NCBI RefSeq assembly: GCF_003176895.1
Contig: NZ_QGTD01000005.1
Coordinates: 434,001-498,000 of the forward strand
Reading direction: 5' to 3'
Length of the DNA: 64,000 nt
Origin: Gracilibacillus dipsosauri
GTDB lineage: Bacteria > Bacillota > Bacilli > Bacillales > Amphibacillaceae
The position numbers were made by a program, and so were the translations under genes. Positions 33,570-42,909 of this stretch are shown in pieces; the stretch's first letter is position 1; every line of letters begins with the position of its first letter. The notes beneath the pieces are model-generated. The model was not told where the DNA came from and did no database searches. It saw only the letters and a list, made by a program, of their open reading frames with translations.

Positions 33570-35582
33570 TTAATTCACGATCTTGAATTTCTTAAATAAT
33601 AACACACATATCCCTATAAATAACAACAGGCCACCTATTAGAAGAAAGGTGAAAAGATTGGTTGCTGTATTGGGAAGTGAATTTCCTTCGTTTTGATTCT
33701 GATGATGATCCTCTATTTTCTGTTCCTTTTCGCTTTGGTCATTTTCTAGCTTTTCTGACTCTTTTTCATTAGAGGGATTGTTAGTTGATTGATTGTCATT
33801 CCCGTCATTTCCATCTTTCTCAGGTGCTTCTTCCTTTTGTTCATCACTAGAATCTCCGTCCTGTTCGTTATTAGGCTCCTCTTTATTTGGATCCTCCTCC
33901 GGTTCTTTTGGTAACTCCGGTTGCTCTGGTTCTTCTCCTTGAAGATCAATAATTCGACCTTCTATCACAGGGTCAACCTGCCCATTTAGATCCTCGACCA
34001 TATAGTCGCGTAGTTGCTCCCAGTCGATTTCGCCAATATCTTTTACTCGACCTTCCTCATATGCTTTGGCGAATACCTCAAAGCCGTCTCCACCTTTTCC
34101 TGTAAAATTATTCGTAGTGACAGAGTAGATCTGATCTTCGGCTATTTTTTGATATTCTCCGTTTCTTGCTATTTCCATTGAAATGACACGAGATCCCTCA
34201 GTCTCCCCACTGTCATAAGTGAACCTCATACCTGCAATTTGTAAAAATCCACCGCTCTCTTTTGGTGCTTGACTTACACTATGTTCGAGTATTTGTTTTA
34301 TTTCTTGACCAGTTAACTGTGCTACGACAGGGTCGTTTCCGAAGGGGAGGACCGCCATTACTTCCCCAACTGTAATAGGGCCTTTATCAATAGCTGCTCG
34401 AATTCCCCCACCATTTTGCATGGCAATGACAACACTTGGATCCTTTTCTTTCGCCTTTGCTAGCATCGCATCTGTAATTAAATTTCCTAATTCTGTTTCA
34501 TTGGCACGAACACTAACTTCACTATCACTAAGACGTGGATTTAACAAAGGTTTTGCTGCAACGGCACCTGTCTCTTGATCAATGATTTTGTCTATTTCCT
34601 TTTTGTATGGGGCTAGAATTTTGCTGGCATCCTCATTTGGTTCTTTTTCCGTGACATCGATTAATTGGCCTGCACTTTCAGTTACAACCCCATTTTCATT
34701 AAACTGCACATCGAGTCTTCCTAAGAGTTGAGCATATTGATATGCTTGCACGATAACCGTTGGGTCCTTGTCCGCTCCATTTTCATCCTTTTCGACAACT
34801 ACCGGTTCTTCTAATTTTGAATGGGAATGTCCACCGACAATTACATCAATCCCATCGACATATTTTGACAATTGCAAGTCATTTCCCATGTCGGGGTTAC
34901 TATCATAACCAATATGGTTCACTGCAATAATTTTATCAATACCCAATTCACTAAATTGATCCACTGCTCGCTGTGCTTCTTCTATATAGGATAAAAATTC
35001 TACATTGACTGGACTGGAAATATTCGCTGTATCCTCTGTGGTAAGTCCAAATATACCGACTTTTTCGCCATCGACTTCCTTAATGATTCCATCATAGACC
35101 ATTCCACTTTCGGCAGATTCTATAAATCCATCATTGACGATCCCAGACATATATGGATCATTTGAAAAATCAACATTTGTGCCTAGTAATGGGAAATTAG
35201 CAGCTTGGACAAATTCTTCTAAGGATTGATGACCATCCTCGCTTGAACCGAGGTCAAACTCATGATTTCCAAATACCATGGCGTCAAAGCCCATCATATT
35301 TAATAAAGCTAAATCGGCCTTTCCTTTATACTGATTAAAGTATAGTGTTCCTGAAAATACATCTCCACCATGAAATAAAAGTGCCTCTGGTTCCTCTGCA
35401 CGCACCTCGTTAATAGCTGTAAGCATTCTTGGTAACGGCTCTACATGTGCATGTGTATCATTCATATGCATGATCGTTAGCGAAAAATTCTCATTATCGC
35501 CTTCTGCTGCAAGGATACTAGTTGGTAAAATTAAAGAACTCGTGAGTAGAATAATAGTTAAGAGCTTGAATGAAAATCTCAA
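33570..35582 (-). CDS. Cell-wall-anchored 5'-nucleotidase (UshA/YfkN type)
   Basis: The 670-residue protein has a signal peptide (about 1-25) and a calcineurin-like metallophosphatase domain with all metal motifs (MHMNDTHAH, HGGDVFSGT, FGNHEFD, VNHIGYD, GGHSHS). A 5'-nucleotidase C-terminal substrate domain follows (VIAMQNGGGIRAAI, then GGDGFEVF). An acidic Glu/Pro/Asn-rich spacer (about 530-630) leads to the sorting signal LPNTA (636-640), a hydrophobic helix and a FKKFK tail. It releases phosphate and nucleosides from external nucleotides at the cell surface. LPNTA fits a class D-like sortase, which is not in the window. Confidence 0.9.
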   Translation of the reverse strand: MRFSFKLLTIILLTSSLILPTSILAAEGDNENFSLTIMHMNDTHAHVEPLPRMLTAINEVRAEEPEALLFHGGDVFSGTLYFNQYKGKADLALLNMMGFDAMVFGNHEFDLGSSEDGHQSLEEFVQAANFPLLGTNVDFSNDPYMSGIVNDGFIESAESGMVYDGIIKEVDGEKVGIFGLTTEDTANISSPVNVEFLSYIEEAQRAVDQFSELGIDKIIAVNHIGYDSNPDMGNDLQLSKYVDGIDVIVGGHSHSKLEEPVVVEKDENGADKDPTVIVQAYQYAQLLGRLDVQFNENGVVTESAGQLIDVTEKEPNEDASKILAPYKKEIDKIIDQETGAVAAKPLLNPRLSDSEVSVRANETELGNLITDAMLAKAKEKDPSVVIAMQNGGGIRAAIDKGPITVGEVMAVLPFGNDPVVAQLTGQEIKQILEHSVSQAPKESGGFLQIAGMRFTYDSGETEGSRVISMEIARNGEYQKIAEDQIYSVTTNNFTGKGGDGFEVFAKAYEEGRVKDIGEIDWEQLRDYMVEDLNGQVDPVIEGRIIDLQGEEPEQPELPKEPEEDPNKEEPNNEQDGDSSDEQKEEAPEKDGNDGNDNQSTNNPSNEKESEKLENDQSEKEQKIEDHHQNQNEGNSLPNTATNLFTFLLIGGLLLFIGICVLLFKKFKIVN

Positions 35583-35766
35583 TTGGCTACCTCCTTTTAG
35601 ATTAGATTAATAGAATACGCTAGGACTTCTCCCATCATTGTAGAAATCCACTATTAACTAATCATTAAAAATATGTAAAAATTATGTAAAACTACTAATA
35701 GTTATAACATATTTCGGCAGGATTTTGGTAGTGTTTTCATTAATTTTATTGGGAATAGTTAGGATA

Positions 35767-35915
35767 GGTATCTTGGTGATCTCATGTGCGGATCGAGAGA
35801 TTACCTCGATATAACTATTTATCTTGGTTATTTCACCAGCTCTCCGTACGAAAACCAATATAAAAAAATATATCTTGGTTATCTCGCGAGCATCCTTCGA
35901 GATAACCAAGATATA
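35767..35915. repeat. Three tandem palindromic repeat units
   Basis: Three related hairpin units of about 50 bases share ATCTTGG(T/T)(G/T)AT(C/T)TC and its inverse. The last is perfect: 18-base arms at 35869-35886 and 35898-35915 (TATATCTTGGTTATCTCG and its complement) around an 11-base loop. The first and second copies are imperfect. The whole block lies in the 389-base spacer between the 5'-nucleotidase and TRAP operons. It makes short spurious reading frames on both strands. Confidence 0.75.
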
Positions 35916-35971
35916 AGCTCAAAGACTAGCAGATTTTTATCATTCAATGAGAGAGGAAAGCAACCACTCTA

Positions 35972-37285
35972 TCAATTCCCTGAAACTAATCCAAATAATT
36001 CAGGTAGCCATAAGGACACGGCGGGAACAAAGGTGACGATTAATAAAACACCTACAATGACGAAAAAGAAAGGCATGATTGGCTTTACCACGCTTTCGAT
36101 TTTTAGTTTGGCGACTCTTACTCCAATAAACAGAACGGGTCCGACTGGTGGGGTGATCGTCCCGATACTCACATTTAATACCATCATTACCCCAAAATGA
36201 ACAGGATCCATACCTAATTCCATGGCGATTGGGAGAAAGATTGGAGTGAAGATTAATACAGCGGGGGTCGGATCCATTAATGCGCCAATTATGAGTAGGA
36301 TAAGATTCATAATTAACAGTATGATGATCGTATTATCTGAAATGGATAATAACAAATCTGAGATGAGTCCAGGTATATTCGTAAAAGACATCACCCATGC
36401 CATAATGCTAGAAACCCCTATTAGGAAAACGACAATCGAGGTAATTTTTGTTGCCTCTAGCAAAATTCGGGGTAAATCTTTGATTTTAATTGCTTTATAA
36501 ATAAAAGATAGAATAAAGGAATAGACAACGGCAATGGCAGATCCTTCTGTTGCGGTAAAAATACCGCCAACAATCCCGCCAATTACGATGACGATGAGAA
36601 GTAGGCTCGGTATCGCATCGAGAATCACGAACAGCTTCTCTTTTAATCCTAGTGATAAATGGGAAGTATATTTGCGATGCCTTGCAATGAAAAAGGCGAC
36701 AAGCATACAACCAAGTCCCCAGAGAATCCCAGGGATATATCCTGCCAAAAATAAGGCGGCGATCGACGTACCACCACTAGCTAAGGAATAAACGATCATA
36801 ATATTACTCGGTGGAATAAGCATCCCTGTAGGTGCTGATGATATATTAACAGATGCACTGAATTCGGTACTATATCCTTCTTTTTTTTGCATTGGTGTCA
36901 TGGTGGTACCAACCGCAGCGGCTGCAGCTACTGCAGAGCCGCTGATCGAACCGAAAAGCATATTCGCAATGGTATTCGTGTGCGCCAATGAGCCTGGCAT
37001 TTTTCCTGCGAGGACTCGTGCACAATGAATCAGCCTTGAAGCAATCCCGCCATTATTCATGATCACACCTGCGAGGATAAAAAAGGGAATTGCTAACAGG
37101 GTGAAGGAATTCATTCCAGTGAACATCCGCTGGGCAGAGGACAAAAGCGCATCCTGAAAAAATAGAATATAGAGCATGGAAATCAGTGATGCGATTCCAA
37201 CACTAATACTAATAGGTACCCCTATGATCAGACAAAACAAAATCCCTATTGCTAAGATCAAGCCAACTACTACTGCTATATCCAT
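35972..37285 (-). CDS. dctM: TRAP transporter large permease (DctM)
   Basis: The 437 residues form about 12 membrane helices of the DctM/YiaN family, with the family block NTIANMLFGSISGSAVAAAAA near residue 107 and PPSNIMIVYSLASGGTSIAALFLAGYIPG split around residue 160. It is the ion-coupled channel subunit of a tripartite importer (substrate plus sodium or proton). It is the last gene of the lacI-dehydrogenase-dctP-dctQ-dctM operon, with GGAGGGG before the ATG. The substrate, probably an organic or sugar acid, is inferred from the family and neighbours. Confidence 0.92.
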   Translation of the reverse strand: MDIAVVVGLILAIGILFCLIIGVPISISVGIASLISMLYILFFQDALLSSAQRMFTGMNSFTLLAIPFFILAGVIMNNGGIASRLIHCARVLAGKMPGSLAHTNTIANMLFGSISGSAVAAAAAVGTTMTPMQKKEGYSTEFSASVNISSAPTGMLIPPSNIMIVYSLASGGTSIAALFLAGYIPGILWGLGCMLVAFFIARHRKYTSHLSLGLKEKLFVILDAIPSLLLIVIVIGGIVGGIFTATEGSAIAVVYSFILSFIYKAIKIKDLPRILLEATKITSIVVFLIGVSSIMAWVMSFTNIPGLISDLLLSISDNTIIILLIMNLILLIIGALMDPTPAVLIFTPIFLPIAMELGMDPVHFGVMMVLNVSIGTITPPVGPVLFIGVRVAKLKIESVVKPIMPFFFVIVGVLLIVTFVPAVSLWLPELFGLVSGN

Positions 37286-37309
37286 GCAAACCCCTCCTTG
37301 CCTCCATGA

Positions 37310-37795
37310 TTATTCTGTTTTAACCTTTTTTCGTGTTTGGACTGTTTGATAGATGTTATACGTGCAATAGAATAAAATACACAAGCCACTCACTGGCATG
37401 ACAGCATAAAGATAGCCAATTGGAATTTGTAAGGAAGCATTCATCTGTGTCCAAGCAAGCTCTGCAGCAATAAACCCACCGATAAGTAGCACAAATAAGG
37501 CAAATACCATATTCAGTGCCTCAATCACTATTTCATTTACAGCTTTCAATCCTTGTGGGAATTTATCCTTCACCACTTCCACTGCCATATGTCCTTTCTC
37601 CCCGAATACAATGGCTGATCCAAACATCACAAGCCAGACGAAGCAATATTTTGCTAATTCCTCAGAGACGACACTTGGGTTATTTAAAATAAACCTAGTT
37701 ATCACCTGCCATGTCACAAGTAATACGAGAAAGGCAAACAAAGTAATACAAATAGCGGAAAGCGCTTGATCCAGTCGTTTTTTTACTGCATCCAT
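37310..37795 (-). CDS. dctQ: TRAP transporter small permease (DctQ)
   Basis: The 161-residue membrane protein has four hydrophobic helices and the DctQ hallmark LAKYCFVWLVMFGSAIVFGEKGHMAVEVV (split mid-motif about residues 46-74). It couples the large permease to the binding protein. It is separated from dctM by 24 bases and from dctP by 16 bases, each with a good ribosome site, so the three subunits are one transcript. Confidence 0.92.
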   Translation of the reverse strand: MDAVKKRLDQALSAICITLFAFLVLLVTWQVITRFILNNPSVVSEELAKYCFVWLVMFGSAIVFGEKGHMAVEVVKDKFPQGLKAVNEIVIEALNMVFALFVLLIGGFIAAELAWTQMNASLQIPIGYLYAVMPVSGLCILFYCTYNIYQTVQTRKKVKTE

Positions 37796-37811
37796 TTCAT
37801 CACCTCATTTA

Positions 37812-38837
37812 TTACTCTAGCTTTTGCATTTTTTCATAGATTTCCTTTGCCTTCTCAGAGGTTAATTTTTCTTCGATCAGAGGTCTTACTGCATCTTGAA
37901 ATACCTTCACATCAACTTCATTAAACTGTGCTCCCGCTTCCTCGGCCGCTTTTTTTGCTTGATCGACATCTTCTTCAAATAGATCATATTCTAAGTCGAT
38001 GGCATTCGCTAATTCCTCTCGAAAAATAGCTTGATGCTCTTCTGACATTCCTTTAAAAAGATCTGCATTGATAAGCAAGTAATCAGGTAACATCACATGC
38101 TGGGTATAGCTATAATACGGGGCAACCTCGACATGTTTGAGATCATTGTAGACAAGCTCATTATTTTCCGCGCCATCGAGCACACCTGATTGAATCGCCG
38201 TATACACTTCCCCCTGCCCCATTGGTGTTCCGACACCGCCCATTTTCTCCATCATTTGCACATTTGTATCACTTTCCATGACACGTATTTTCATTCCTGC
38301 CAAATCCTCAGGTGTTTCTATCGGAGATTGGCTATTATAGACATTTCTTACGCCTCCATGAAATGCTCCAAGGACGATCATCCCTTGATCCTCCACAGAG
38401 TGGTATAAATCTCCTACGATATCTTCATTATTGATAACGGATTTCTGATGTTCCTTGGAATCAAATACATATGGCAAATTAAACACGACGAAATCTTCAT
38501 TGAAGTTCTCCATTAAACTTCCACCTACGATAGACATCGCAATCGTTCCAGATTGGACAAGTTCTATCGTTTCACGCTGGGCTCCTAACAATTCGTTTGG
38601 TGATATCTCTACTTCATATTTTCCATCTGTTCGTTCCTTCAACTTCTCCCCAAACTCCTCCATTGCTTTAAATTGAGGATGATTCTCTGGCTGGTTGAAG
38701 GCTACCTTCAGTACGGTTGCTCCGGACGACTCTTCCCCTTCATTCTCTGTTGTATCCGCCGCTTTCCCACAGGCAGAAAGGAACACAATTAGGAAAACGC
38801 TTACTAAAATGACGGAAATATAAGACAATCTTTTCAT
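37812..38837 (-). CDS. dctP: TRAP transporter substrate-binding protein (DctP family, lipoprotein)
   Basis: This 341-residue extracytoplasmic protein has a lipoprotein signal (lipobox LSACGKA, Cys23), a Glu/Ser linker, then the DctP fold. The substrate-carboxylate arginine lies in GMKIRVMES and the block QGEVYTAIQSGVLDGAENN near residue 215 is diagnostic for the TIGR00787/YiaO-like group. These proteins bind dicarboxylates, sugar acids or keto acids. It delivers ligand to DctQ/DctM. Its upstream partner is a 2-hydroxyacid dehydrogenase, suggesting a hydroxy-acid substrate. Confidence 0.9.
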   Translation of the reverse strand: MKRLSYISVILVSVFLIVFLSACGKAADTTENEGEESSGATVLKVAFNQPENHPQFKAMEEFGEKLKERTDGKYEVEISPNELLGAQRETIELVQSGTIAMSIVGGSLMENFNEDFVVFNLPYVFDSKEHQKSVINNEDIVGDLYHSVEDQGMIVLGAFHGGVRNVYNSQSPIETPEDLAGMKIRVMESDTNVQMMEKMGGVGTPMGQGEVYTAIQSGVLDGAENNELVYNDLKHVEVAPYYSYTQHVMLPDYLLINADLFKGMSEEHQAIFREELANAIDLEYDLFEEDVDQAKKAAEEAGAQFNEVDVKVFQDAVRPLIEEKLTSEKAKEIYEKMQKLE

Positions 38838-38852
38838 TTTGAAACACCCCTT

Positions 38853-39830
38853 TTATTCTCGCATCCTACCATTAGTTACATGATTAACAGGATAAGACAC
38901 TAGCTTTTCTTTCTTAAAACGAACGACTTCTCTGGCAACCTTATATTTTAACTCATATGCTGCTTGCTCGGAATACCAAGCCATATGAGGTGTTAGAATA
39001 ATGTTTGCAGAATTTCGTAACGGTGAATCAATATCCAGTGGTTCTATTTCCGTAACATCGAGTGCAGCTCCTGCCAGCCACTTTTGAGTAATAGCATGAG
39101 CCAGTGCCTCCTCATCGACAATGCCACCACGTGAGACATTGATTAAATAACTCGTTTTCTTCATTTTTCTTAATTGTTCTCTTCCAATCAGATGATAGGC
39201 ATCCTCTAATGGACAATGGATACTAATGACATCTGCTGTTTCTAGTAATGCATCAAGCTCTACTATTTCGATAAATGGTAGGACTAATTCGTCCCTTTTG
39301 TACTGATATTTAGGATCATAGGCGATAACTCGAGAGCCGAGGGCATGGACTCTTTCCGCAAAGGTACTACCAATTCGGCCTAATCCGATAACACCAACCG
39401 TTTGATCACGATGACGATAAATGGGAATGCTTTCCCGATAGTCCCAATTACCGTTTAAAACAGAAGCATTCATATGCATGATTTTTCTTGATAGATTGAG
39501 CATTAAGGCAAGGGCATGATCTGCCACTTCCTCTACTCCATAATCAGGAATATTGCAAACCTGGATTCCATATCTAGTCGCAGCATCAACATCAATATTA
39601 TTGACACCAACCCCATACCGGACGATAAGCTGAAGCTTTGGTAGATGACGAAAAACCTTTTCTGTCATTGGTGCATATTGGTTCATGATTATTTCTGCTT
39701 GTTGACAGCTAGCGATCACATCCTCTTCTGTTTTGCATTGCTGCATTTCAAAATCGATTACTGCTTCTCGGAAAATTTCTGTTTCGATATCGATATGGTC
39801 ATGGTCACAATCGGTAATCATCACCTTCAT
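38853..39830 (-). CDS. D-isomer-specific 2-hydroxyacid dehydrogenase (CtBP-like)
   Basis: The 325 residues have the two-domain 2-hydroxyacid dehydrogenase fold. Visible are the Rossmann motif VGVIGLGRIGSTFAERV near residue 145 with the acidic D of AYDPKY, Arg/Glu/His catalytic residues in NVSRGGIVDEEAL (Arg), DVTEIEPLD (Glu) and TPHMAWYS (His). The CtBP-like branch includes D-lactate-, phosphoglycerate- and hydroxypyruvate-type enzymes. It oxidises a D-2-hydroxyacid or reduces a 2-keto acid with NAD(H). It stands between lacI and the TRAP genes, so it likely acts on the imported substrate. Confidence 0.88.
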   Translation of the reverse strand: MKVMITDCDHDHIDIETEIFREAVIDFEMQQCKTEEDVIASCQQAEIIMNQYAPMTEKVFRHLPKLQLIVRYGVGVNNIDVDAATRYGIQVCNIPDYGVEEVADHALALMLNLSRKIMHMNASVLNGNWDYRESIPIYRHRDQTVGVIGLGRIGSTFAERVHALGSRVIAYDPKYQYKRDELVLPFIEIVELDALLETADVISIHCPLEDAYHLIGREQLRKMKKTSYLINVSRGGIVDEEALAHAITQKWLAGAALDVTEIEPLDIDSPLRNSANIILTPHMAWYSEQAAYELKYKVAREVVRFKKEKLVSYPVNHVTNGRMRE

Positions 39831-39885
39831 GTTTCTCCCCCCTTTTATTCAGTTATTTTAAAAATGGTCGACCACCTTCCTAAGC

Positions 39886-40890
39886 TTAAACAGAATCCCT
39901 CCTCATAATTTTTGGCTCAAAACGGTAGACAATCCCTTCCCGTCTTTTCGTAATGTTGCTTATTTTCTCTAACAATAATTCGGCTGCCTTTTTTCCCATC
40001 GCAAAAGCTGGTTGAGCAATCGTCGTTAATGCAGGATTATAGACACTGGCAAAGGTTACATCATCAATGCCAATAATCGCCAAATCCTTTGGAATCTGTA
40101 GCTGGTTTTCTTTCATATAATGAAGGATTTCGACTAATACTAAATCGTTTAAAGCAAGCATCGCATCTGGGGGCTCCCTAAGAGCTAGCATTTTCCTTAA
40201 GTGATCTCGGACATTAGTCGTTTCTACATTGGCGATATATTCTGGCCTTAAGGATAGACCATTTTCTGTGATAGTCTGCTTGTAGCCAGTGGTTCTCTCC
40301 ATCCTTGGTGTTATATTTGGTAACAATGGTGGGGAGATCATAGCAATTCTCTGATATCCCTGCATCAAAAACGTTTGAATCGCTAATTTGCTTGCCTTTT
40401 CATTATCTAGTAGCACTGTATCAATTCCGACCCCTGAGACCATTCGATCAATAAAAACCGTGGGATAATTGGTCATTATCAATGTTTGATATAAGCTTTT
40501 GTTAGCACCTGTTGGAAACACGATAATGCCATCTACCTGTTTTGCTTGAAGCATTTCGATAAACTGCTTTTCCTTTCTGGGATCATCGTCTGCATTACAA
40601 GCAATGACATGAAAGTTTCTCTCACTACAATAATCCTGAATCGCCCGAATAATTTGTGTGGAAAACACATGCAAAATATTGGCTACAATCACCCCGATCG
40701 TGTTGGTCTTCTTCTGTTTTAAGCTTCTTGCTAAAAAATTTGGACTGTAGTTTAATTCCTTGATCGCAGCTTCAATGCGCGCTTTCGTTTCCCCTCCCAT
40801 GTAGTCATATCTTTCATTCAAGTATTGAGATACAGTACTTTTGGATACTCCTGCGTGCTTAGCTACATCTGTTATCGTTATTTTTTTCAT
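39886..40890 (-). CDS. LacI-family repressor of the TRAP operon
   Basis: The 334-residue regulator has a LacI HTH (ITDVAKHAGVSKSTVSQYLN at residues 5-24, followed by the hinge helix YSPNFLARSLKQ) and a periplasmic-binding-protein-like effector domain (TIGVIVANILHVF, then IIVFPTG, GIDDVTFASVYNPALTTIAQ). It is the first gene of the operon and overlapped upstream by a symmetric operator, so it represses itself and the dehydrogenase/TRAP genes, with the transported acid or a derivative as probable inducer. Confidence 0.9.
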   Translation of the reverse strand: MKKITITDVAKHAGVSKSTVSQYLNERYDYMGGETKARIEAAIKELNYSPNFLARSLKQKKTNTIGVIVANILHVFSTQIIRAIQDYCSERNFHVIACNADDDPRKEKQFIEMLQAKQVDGIIVFPTGANKSLYQTLIMTNYPTVFIDRMVSGVGIDTVLLDNEKASKLAIQTFLMQGYQRIAMISPPLLPNITPRMERTTGYKQTITENGLSLRPEYIANVETTNVRDHLRKMLALREPPDAMLALNDLVLVEILHYMKENQLQIPKDLAIIGIDDVTFASVYNPALTTIAQPAFAMGKKAAELLLEKISNITKRREGIVYRFEPKIMRRDSV

Positions 40891-40921
40891 ATAATTCTGG
40901 CACTCCTAAAGCTTGCATGAT

Positions 40922-40939
40922 TACTAAATCGGTTTAGTA
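40922..40939. promoter_or_regulatory. LacI-type operator of the TRAP operon
   Basis: TACTAAATCGGTTTAGTA is an 18-bp CG-centred palindrome with perfect seven-base arms, 32 bases upstream of the lacI gene. TATACT and TATAAT boxes on the minus strand lie within 20 bases, so binding would interfere with the operon promoter. Confidence 0.7.
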
Positions 40940-41014
40940 TACATTTAGTAAGATTATAGATTTACGGAGGTGGTTTTAGAACAATTTTTATTAGAAAAAT
41001 TGGCATATCCAAAA

Positions 41015-41051
41015 AAATATGGAACAAGAGGTATCCTCTTATTCCATATTT
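41015..41051 (-). terminator. Terminator of the coat-protein gene
   Basis: AAATATGGAACAAGAGG and CCTCTTATTCCATATTT form a long stem with a short loop; on the minus strand the run of T residues follows it. Confidence 0.85.
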
Positions 41052-41055
41052 ATGA

Positions 41056-41691
41056 TTAATGCTGCATCCCTTGTTGTGGGGCTTTTCCATATTGTTGTAG
41101 CATCATACTTGTATCTTGAGCGCTAAGCTCAGGGACTTGATAGTAACCATTTTTGTTTTGATAGAGGAATAACTCATAGCTCATCTCAATCGCGTTTGGT
41201 ACACTATCTGCAATCACTCTACGCAAAACTGGGTTGTTAATTTCTGCTGCTGCCATTGCTAATGCAGAAGCTGCAGATTTCGTATGACCTAACATAAAGG
41301 AAGAATAGCATTCATCCGTAAGCTCACTAACGGATTGTTTTGGTTGCTTCGGTTGTCCTGGATTCATGCCATACTTTACATCATTGCTTTCTTGCATCTT
41401 ATATTGTTGTGTGGGTACTTGAGGATCTTGACCAGTATGGAAAGAATCTACAATGGTGTTATACATTTGTGTCATAAAAGCTGATTGACGTTGTAGAATG
41501 CTTTTCAATTGAGGATCTTGGATATTTTGATCATAAAGCTTGTACTGTTCTAAAATTCCAATTAAACAGCCAATCACTTCGTGTGCATCAAACAGCTCGT
41601 GCGCACCACGGTTTACATCCATTCCTTGGTTCGTCATATTTTGTGGCATTTGTGTACCACCTTGCATTTGATTTTGGTTTTGATTTTGCAC
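41056..41691 (-). CDS. Spore coat protein, CotF family (YhcQ-like)
   Basis: GGGAGG at 41701-41706 is nine bases before a GTG at 41691 (211 residues) and only three before the alternative TTG at 41697, so the GTG is preferred. After a Gln/Asn/Met-rich N-terminal tail come two CotF-like helical bundles: HELFDAHEVIGCLIGILEQY at about 30-50 and LTDECYSSFMLGHTKSAASA near 125, ending in a short Gln-rich tail. Family members are inner or outer spore-coat components expressed in the mother cell. It indicates that the organism sporulates. Confidence 0.82.
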   Translation of the reverse strand: MQNQNQNQMQGGTQMPQNMTNQGMDVNRGAHELFDAHEVIGCLIGILEQYKLYDQNIQDPQLKSILQRQSAFMTQMYNTIVDSFHTGQDPQVPTQQYKMQESNDVKYGMNPGQPKQPKQSVSELTDECYSSFMLGHTKSAASALAMAAAEINNPVLRRVIADSVPNAIEMSYELFLYQNKNGYYQVPELSAQDTSMMLQQYGKAPQQGMQH

Positions 41692-41868
41692 AATCAATTA
41701 CCTCCCATGTTTTAAAATTCACGTATATATTTTCCAATACTTAAACAAATATGTATGAAAAATATTGAAATTTCGATAAAAGATTTTCCTATAGTAAATT
41801 CGTCAATTGATTTCTCTAGGATAATTGCTTAAAGTAAAATAGAGAACATTGATTAAGGAGAAATGTAA

Positions 41869-42855
41869 ATGGACAATAAGATTAGACTAGGGATCGTAGG
41901 TTACGGTAATTTAGGTAAAGGAGCAGTGGAAGCGATCAAGCAATCTCCTGATATGGAGTTAGTAGCCGTTTTTACTAGGAGAAATCCAGAAGCACTAGTT
42001 CTAAACGAGCCTGGTGTAAAGGTATTATCTATAAAAGATGCGGTTGAGTATCAAAAGGACATTGATGTCATGCTGCTTTGTGGAGGTTCAGCAACAGATT
42101 TACCGGAACAAACTCCCCATTTTGCTAGCATGTTCAATACAGTGGATAGCTATGATACCCATGCAAAAATCCCAGAATTTTACCAATCTGTTGATAAAGT
42201 TGCGACAGAGCATCACACAACAGCAATTATCTCTGTTGGCTGGGATCCGGGATTATTCTCGATTAATCGGGTAATGGCTGATGCAATTTTGCCTAATGGG
42301 GCGAATTATACCTTCTGGGGAAAGGGCTTAAGCCAAGGACATTCCGATGCGGTTAGAAGAGTGAGTGGTGTAAAAAATGGTGTCCAGTATACGATTCCGT
42401 CCGAGCAGGCAATAGAAAAAGTAAGAAGTGGCTCTAATCCGGAGCTAGCGACAGCGGAAAAGCACCTTCGTGTTTGCTATGTAGTGCCAGAGGAAGGTAC
42501 AGATACTGGAGCAATCGAGCAGGAAATAAAAACAATGCCTCATTATTTTGCAGATTATGAAACTGAAGTCCACTTTATCACCGAAAAGGAGCTAAAACGC
42601 GATCACGCCAAAGCGCCACATGGTGGGTTTGTTATCCGTGGTGGGAATACAGGACAAGACAACAAGCAGATCTATGAGTTCTCCCTTCAGCTAGATAGTA
42701 ATCCTGAGTTTACAGCAAGTGTATTAGTTGCTTATGCAAGAGCTGCTTTTAGGTTAAGCAAGGAGAAACAATATGGTGCCAAAACCGTTTATGATGTGAC
42801 ACTCGGACAGCTCTCGCCACGTTCTGCAGAAGAATTGAGAAAAGATTTTCTCTAA
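41869..42855 (+). CDS. ddh: meso-Diaminopimelate D-dehydrogenase
   Basis: The 328-residue enzyme begins IRLGIVGYGNLGKGAVEAI (Rossmann NADP motif GYGNLG, residues 11-16) and contains the Ddh signature blocks FNTVDSYDTHAKIPEF, SVGWDPGLFSINR and GKGLSQGHSDAVRR. It makes meso-diaminopimelate in one step from tetrahydrodipicolinate, NADPH and ammonia, bypassing the succinylase or acetylase route, and so feeds both lysine and peptidoglycan synthesis. Its length matches known Ddh (about 320-327). It is a stand-alone gene ending at a shared hairpin. Confidence 0.95.
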   Translation: MDNKIRLGIVGYGNLGKGAVEAIKQSPDMELVAVFTRRNPEALVLNEPGVKVLSIKDAVEYQKDIDVMLLCGGSATDLPEQTPHFASMFNTVDSYDTHAKIPEFYQSVDKVATEHHTTAIISVGWDPGLFSINRVMADAILPNGANYTFWGKGLSQGHSDAVRRVSGVKNGVQYTIPSEQAIEKVRSGSNPELATAEKHLRVCYVVPEEGTDTGAIEQEIKTMPHYFADYETEVHFITEKELKRDHAKAPHGGFVIRGGNTGQDNKQIYEFSLQLDSNPEFTASVLVAYARAAFRLSKEKQYGAKTVYDVTLGQLSPRSAEELRKDFL

Positions 42856-42865
42856 TTCTCAATAA

Positions 42866-42901
42866 AAGACTGCCCTTGAGATAGTTCCAAGGGCAGTTTA
42901 T
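42866..42901. terminator. Bidirectional terminator between ddh and the CstR-like gene
   Basis: ACTGCCCTTG (42869-42878) and CAAGGGCAGT (42888-42897) form a perfect stem around nine bases, with A-run before and T-run after it. Confidence 0.85.
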
Positions 42902-42909
42902 CGTTAGCT

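Noticed and set aside
35682-36200. Reading frames across the hairpin repeats and TRAP 3' end
   Set aside because: They are produced by the palindromic repeat itself (recurring EITKI-type peptides) and by antisense to dctM.
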